Positions 60,622-64,000 of a stretch of DNA of 64,000 bases are shown piece by piece. This stretch comes from Fictibacillus sp. FJAT-27399 (GTDB taxonomy: Bacteria > Bacillota > Bacilli > Bacillales > Fictibacillaceae), in NCBI RefSeq assembly GCF_001510655.1, contig NZ_LMVC01000001.1:260574-324573 (forward strand). The letters run 5' to 3'. The position numbers and the translations under genes are program-made. Numbering within the stretch: position 1 is the stretch's first letter; each line of letters opens with the position of its first letter. The notes beneath the pieces were generated by a model. It saw nothing but the letters and a program-made list of their open reading frames with translations, did no database searches and was not told the DNA's origin.

Positions 60622-60660
60622 AAAAAGCATGAAAGGTTGTCCTTTCATGCTTTTTCTATT
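60622..60660. terminator. Bidirectional terminator
   Basis: A perfect 15-bp stem (AAAAAGCATGAAAGG / CCTTTCATGCTTTTT, 60622-60636 with 60641-60655) with a TTGT loop. It ends ktrC on the right and rnjA on the left. Confidence 0.95.
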
Positions 60661-62330
60661 TAGATTTCCATGATGATCGGCAGGATCATCGGACGTCTTT
60701 TTGTTTTTTCATAAAGGAAAGGAGAAAGTACATCAGTGATCTCGTTCTTGATCTCAGACCATTGCCTTGTCCGTTTTTCCTCCATAAGCCCGTTCAAATG
60801 CTGGTTCAGCAGGTTTTGTGCATCATTGATTAAGTCACCTGACTCTCTCATATACACAAAACCGCGTGAGATGATATCAGGTCCTGCTTCAATTTTGAAT
60901 TCCTTCATATTCAGGCTGACGACAACAACAACAAGTCCTTCTTCAGATAGAATTTTTCTGTCCCTGAGTACGATGTTGCCAATATCCCCGATGCCGCTTC
61001 CGTCGACATATACTGAACCAGAAGGGATCTTGCCGGCAACCACTGCCTCATTACTTGAAAGAGCAAGCACATCGCCGTTATCCATTGTAAAACAATTTTC
61101 AGGCAGAACATCGCAGGATGTTGCGAGATTGATATGCATCTTTAACATCCTGTATTCCCCATGGATAGGGAGGAAGTATTTTGGTTTCATCAGGCGCAGC
61201 ATGAGCTTTTGCTCCTGCTGTCCTCCGTGGCCGGAAGTATGAATATCGTTTAATGATCCATGAATCACTTCAGCGCCTGCCCGGAACAGCTGGTTAATGG
61301 TTCTATTAACGCTCAATGCATTACCAGGAATCGGCGATGATGAGAAAACAACGGTGTCTCCTGGAATGATCTGAATTTGACGGTGAGTACCGTTGGCTAT
61401 CCTTGATAATGCAGCCATCGGTTCTCCTTGGCTTCCTGTACACAGGATGGTTACCTGGTTGTCAGGAAGTCTGTTAATCTGTGAAGATTCAATAAACGTA
61501 TTTTTCGGCGCCTTGATGAATCCGAGTTCTTGTCCGATCGTTATGGCAGAATCCATGCTTCTTCCAAAAACAGCGATCTTCCTGTTATTTTGTACAGAGG
61601 CTTCGACTACCTGCTGAAGTCGATAGATGTTTGAGGCGAACGTTGCGAAAATGACCCTGCCGTTGACCTTACGGAAAATATCATTAATGCTCTCGCCAAC
61701 CTTTCGCTCAGAGAGAGTAAAACCCGGAACTTCAGCATTTGTACTGTCTGAAAGCAGACACAGTACGCCTTCCTTTCCGATTTCCGCCATCTTCGTTAGA
61801 TCGGCAGGTTCTCCTACAGGAGTAAAATCAAATTTAAAATCTCCCGTATGTACGATGTTGCCTGGCGGTGTCTTGACAACAATTCCGAAAGATTCCGGAA
61901 TGCTGTGTGTTGTCCGGAAGAATGAAACAGACGTTTTTCTGAATTTAATCACTTGGTCTTCTGAGATTTCATAAAGTTTGGTTCTGCGCAATAGACCGTG
62001 TTCTTCAAGTTTGTTTTTGATTAGGGCGATGGCTAGTTTTCCGCCGTAAATAGGAATGTTCACTTGTCTGAGCAAGTATGGAATACCGCCAATATGGTCT
62101 TCGTGTCCATGGGTAATAAACAGACCTTTAATTTTATCTTCATTTTTTACCAGATACGTATAGTCTGGAATCACATAGTCAATTCCAAGCAGCTCGTCTT
62201 CAGGAAATTTAATGCCTGCATCAATCAGGATGATTTCATCCTGGAATTGTACGCCGTATGTGTTCTTTCCGATTTCTCCCAAGCCGCCCAGAGCAAACAC
62301 TGCTGTTTGATGGTTTTTTACAAATTTCAT
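60660..62330 (-). CDS. rnjA: Ribonuclease J1
   Basis: A 556-residue RNase J with the full domain order: metallo-beta-lactamase ([10 protein letters not shown] near residue 73, zinc ligands; HTGDFKFDF near 164), beta-CASP, then RNase J C-terminal region. It is both a 5' exonuclease and an endonuclease in mRNA turnover and 16S rRNA maturation. The size and the adjacency to rpoY identify it as J1 rather than J2. It starts three bases after the rpoY stop. It acts in the degradosome-like network with RNase Y. Confidence 0.97.
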   Translation of the reverse strand: MKFVKNHQTAVFALGGLGEIGKNTYGVQFQDEIILIDAGIKFPEDELLGIDYVIPDYTYLVKNEDKIKGLFITHGHEDHIGGIPYLLRQVNIPIYGGKLAIALIKNKLEEHGLLRRTKLYEISEDQVIKFRKTSVSFFRTTHSIPESFGIVVKTPPGNIVHTGDFKFDFTPVGEPADLTKMAEIGKEGVLCLLSDSTNAEVPGFTLSERKVGESINDIFRKVNGRVIFATFASNIYRLQQVVEASVQNNRKIAVFGRSMDSAITIGQELGFIKAPKNTFIESSQINRLPDNQVTILCTGSQGEPMAALSRIANGTHRQIQIIPGDTVVFSSSPIPGNALSVNRTINQLFRAGAEVIHGSLNDIHTSGHGGQQEQKLMLRLMKPKYFLPIHGEYRMLKMHINLATSCDVLPENCFTMDNGDVLALSSNEAVVAGKIPSGSVYVDGSGIGDIGNIVLRDRKILSEEGLVVVVVSLNMKEFKIEAGPDIISRGFVYMRESGDLINDAQNLLNQHLNGLMEEKRTRQWSEIKNEITDVLSPFLYEKTKRRPMILPIIMEI

Positions 62331-62333
62331 ATA

Positions 62334-62543
62334 TTATCTTTTCTCCACTTCAAAAGAGTCTGATTGCTGCTCGTACTCAAGAAATTTCCCTTTGATTTCT
62401 TGAACAAACTCAATATTGTAATTGGTATTAGACAGTTTTTTTCTGACTTCCTCGATTGAATTGGCATCCATATAGATGGATTTTGTGTTCTCTCGGATAG
62501 GTACCTCGTTTTTGTTTTCCTGGAAATAAACTTTAAAAATCAT
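62334..62543 (-). CDS. rpoY: RNA polymerase epsilon subunit (RpoY)
   Basis: A 69-residue YkzG/RpoY protein: MIFKVYFQENKNEVPIRENT, SIYMDANSIEEVRKKL and IEFVQEIKGKFLEYEQQS match the small epsilon subunit that binds near the RNA polymerase jaw in Firmicutes. AAGGAGACGAAAAG precedes the ATG. It is transcribed with rnjA, as in B. subtilis (ykzG-rnjA), with a three-base gap. Confidence 0.95.
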   Translation of the reverse strand: MIFKVYFQENKNEVPIRENTKSIYMDANSIEEVRKKLSNTNYNIEFVQEIKGKFLEYEQQSDSFEVEKR

Positions 62544-62901
62544 CTTTTCGTCTCCTTACCGTGCTAGTATTATCAATATCTTCGTTTTATTATAAATGAA
62601 TTAGGTATGTTTTTCATGTTTTTTTCATCTTATCATGATAAATCGGACAATATTAAGCCGGTAAAAGCCAGTTTATTGCAGACAAAAAGGTTTTTTTGCT
62701 CTTTTTAAATAAGGATATTCTTGCATTAGTTTTTTTAGCTTGTTCATAAATCTTCGTTTTCGTTTCATTTCAGCCGACCATCCTTTTTATGCGTAGTTTG
62801 TAGTAGTATGCCGCTGGTCTGTTTTCTCTTGCTAGGTAAATAGTGGATGAAGTCAAGTGAAAAAAGCTCCAGCCTGATCGGCTGGAGCTTTTTTCATTGT
62901 T
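62544..62901. other. Intergenic region upstream of rpoY
   Basis: Contains the divergent promoter area of rpoY-rnjA and, at its right end, the def terminator. Otherwise AT-rich; no gene seen. B. subtilis ykrA, which lies here in that species, is absent. Confidence 0.6.
62858..62896 (-). terminator. Terminator of def
   Basis: A 17-bp perfect stem (62858-62874 with 62880-62896, core AGCTCCAGCC / GGCTGGAGCT) with T6 on each side. Just downstream of def in the leftward direction. Confidence 0.95.
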
Positions 62902-63453
62902 CTATCTGTGAAGCGTTACCGCTGTTGGCGGAATAAACGGGTTCTCTTTGTTGATCCGGTCATAAAACATGATTCCATCTAAATGATCGATCTCATGCTG
63001 GAAGACGATAGCAGGCATACCTTTTAACTTTAGTTCGACCTGCTCTCCATCTATTGTTGTTCCTTTAACTGTGGCTTTTGCATAGCGCGGAACGAGGCCG
63101 GGAACTTCTCTGTCTACGGAGAGGCAGCCTTCACCGCCTTCAAGGTAAGTTACTTTAACAGAGTGGCTGACGATTCTTGGATTAAAAAGGGCGTAGCTGA
63201 ATAGTTCCCCTTGTTCGTCAGTAGTATGAACAGCGATGATCCTTTTTGAGATTCCAATTTGCGGACATGCCAGCCCGATGCCCGGGCGGAGTTTGTATTT
63301 CTGGGCAATATCAGGGTCTTGGCTGTTCTTCAGAAATTCAAGCATCTTTTTTGCGGTTTCGATATCCTCTTGCTGAGGAGGAAGTTCAACATTTTCTGCT
63401 TTTTCGCGCAGTATAGGATGGCCTTCTCGGACAACGTCCTTCATGGTTAGCAT
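62902..63453 (-). CDS. def: Peptide deformylase (DefB type)
   Basis: A 183-residue deformylase. Three motifs: GIGLACPQIG (motif 1, residues ~58-67), EGCLS (motif 2, Cys metal ligand, ~110) and QHEIDHLDG (motif 3, metal His pair, ~152). It removes the formyl group from N-formyl-Met on new proteins; length fits type 2 (YkrB-like) enzymes. The ATG follows GGGGGAAAC. It is a single leftward gene. In B. subtilis the pdh operon follows nearby; that region is past the window edge. Confidence 0.96.
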   Translation of the reverse strand: MLTMKDVVREGHPILREKAENVELPPQQEDIETAKKMLEFLKNSQDPDIAQKYKLRPGIGLACPQIGISKRIIAVHTTDEQGELFSYALFNPRIVSHSVKVTYLEGGEGCLSVDREVPGLVPRYAKATVKGTTIDGEQVELKLKGMPAIVFQHEIDHLDGIMFYDRINKENPFIPPTAVTLHR

Positions 63454-63688
63454 ATGGTTTCCCCCAATTTACAAAGTTTCTTCTTTATTCATATGATAAT
63501 GGCTTTTTCTGTATTCTACCATAAAAGAATAGCTTTCAATCGGTAATTTGACGTTAAGGTTAGCCAGCTTTTGAAAAAACGCTGTTTTGAAACAGGGTGA
63601 TATGGAAAGTGATACAGTGATGATTCTGGTGTGCTAGAAGGGCTTGAACTGGCCTGTAAAAATTCAAAAATATATTGAAAGTAAACAA

Positions 63689-63717
63689 TTGACGCTGTTT
63701 GGACGCTGGTGTAAACT
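63689..63717 (+). promoter_or_regulatory. SigA promoter of the window-end gene
   Basis: TTGACG (63689-63694), 17 nt, TAAACT (63712-63717). It would give a 5' leader of about 260 nt. Confidence 0.65.
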
Positions 63718-63778
63718 AATCATGTGATAAACATAATTGTATTACTTTGATTTCAATAATATAGTAATACAGTTTTTG

Positions 63779-63879
63779 AAAGCCCTTAGAAACAGGAGGG
63801 GTGCACAAGATCATGTTTACCCATGATCAAATAGGGAAACAGCAATAATGATTTGTGCATCGGACCCTAAAGGCTTTTT
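63779..63879 (+). promoter_or_regulatory. Three-tier structured RNA leader
   Basis: Nested stems: AAAGCC/GGCTTT plus TTAG/CTAA (63779-63789 with 63867-63877), TGCACAA/TTGTGCA (63802-63808 with 63853-63859), GATCATG/CATGATC (63809-63815 with 63822-63828). T5 follows the outer stem. I could not match it to a known riboswitch. Confidence 0.55.
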
Positions 63880-63982
63880 ATAATCTTTGTCATGTATACG
63901 GAAAATTATGGGCATTCTAATAGAAGCGCCTATATATACATGGCGGATTACATTGGTGTAAGGAAGGATGAGGTGAAGGTTA

Positions 63983-64000
63983 ATGAGTTTGATTGAACAG
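63983..64000 (+). CDS. Start of a rightward gene (cut by window edge)
   Basis: ATG 63983 follows AGGTGAAGG at good spacing and encodes MSLIEQ before the window ends. Too short to identify. In B. subtilis the pdhABCD operon is near here, but the six residues do not match the start of PdhA that I know. The long leader suggests control after transcription start. Confidence 0.5.

Larger units (their letters stand above)
63454..63982. other. Long divergent region with promoter and structured leader
   Basis: A 529-bp gap. It carries a good promoter at 63689-63717 and a structured leader at 63779-63879 before the next rightward gene. Bases 63454-63688 show nothing clear. Confidence 0.6.

Noticed and set aside
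63779-63879. yybP-ykoY, M-box, lysine, SAM, TPP, ZTP, ydaO or T-box element
   Set aside because: None of the hallmark conserved strings of these classes, as I know them, is present; left as an unassigned structured leader.

Overview
The window comes from the chromosome of a low-GC, Gram-positive, spore-forming Bacillaceae. The gene order ccpC-dapH-N-acetyldiaminopimelate deacetylase-ykuS-(CNNM)-ykuT-ykuU-ktrC-rnjA-rpoY-def matches the Bacillus subtilis ykuM-to-ykrB neighbourhood, and yjcF-yjcG-yjcH is also kept. Spore-surface proteins and sporulation-type promoters agree with this. The genus (for example Fictibacillus) cannot be fixed from the sequence alone.

Region 1 (1-14.5 kb) is an AT-rich cluster for making a surface polysaccharide or glycoconjugate, probably on the spore. 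It has a PIG-L deacetylase, two methyltransferases, three closely related GT2 glycosyltransferases, two GT8-like transferases, a second GT2-like pair, a long-form sugar-phosphate nucleotidyltransferase, UDP-glucose dehydrogenase plus UDP-glucuronate decarboxylase (a UDP-xylose route), UDP-galactopyranose mutase and GalE (a UDP-galactofuranose route). Region 2 (14.5-23 kb) mixes spore-surface proteins (Ser-runs, Cys-rich, a DUF6143 protein with Asn/Pro repeats, coiled coil) with housekeeping genes (yjcFGH, YetF-like, pgpA). Two of the spore genes have excellent SigK-type promoters.

Region 3 (23,453-47,856) is a 24.4-kb genomic island inserted in the 3' part of a tRNA-Val(GAC) gene. It is bounded by a perfect 52-bp direct repeat, and the original tRNA terminator now lies beyond the right repeat. 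A tyrosine integrase sits next to the tRNA. The cargo is dominated by defence: an RNase H-like/GIY-YIG pair, a YaaA-like (DUF6884) + McrA-like HNH + KAP-NTPase operon, a DUF2971 protein, a DUF1643 protein, an orphan HEXXH protein, a Shedu nuclease (DUF4263), a serine recombinase and a complete type I restriction-modification system. The DUF6884-HNH-KAP operon and the RNase H/GIY-YIG pair are the best candidates for undescribed systems.

Region 4 (48-64 kb) is backbone: a decayed alcohol-dehydrogenase pseudogene, an SDR, a CDF and an MFS transporter, ccpC, lysine/diaminopimelate genes, a CNNM-type membrane protein with a hairpin between its Shine-Dalgarno and its start, MscS, a peroxiredoxin, KtrC, RNase J1, RpoY and peptide deformylase. 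The window ends in a long structured 5' leader for a gene that starts at 63,983 and runs off the edge.
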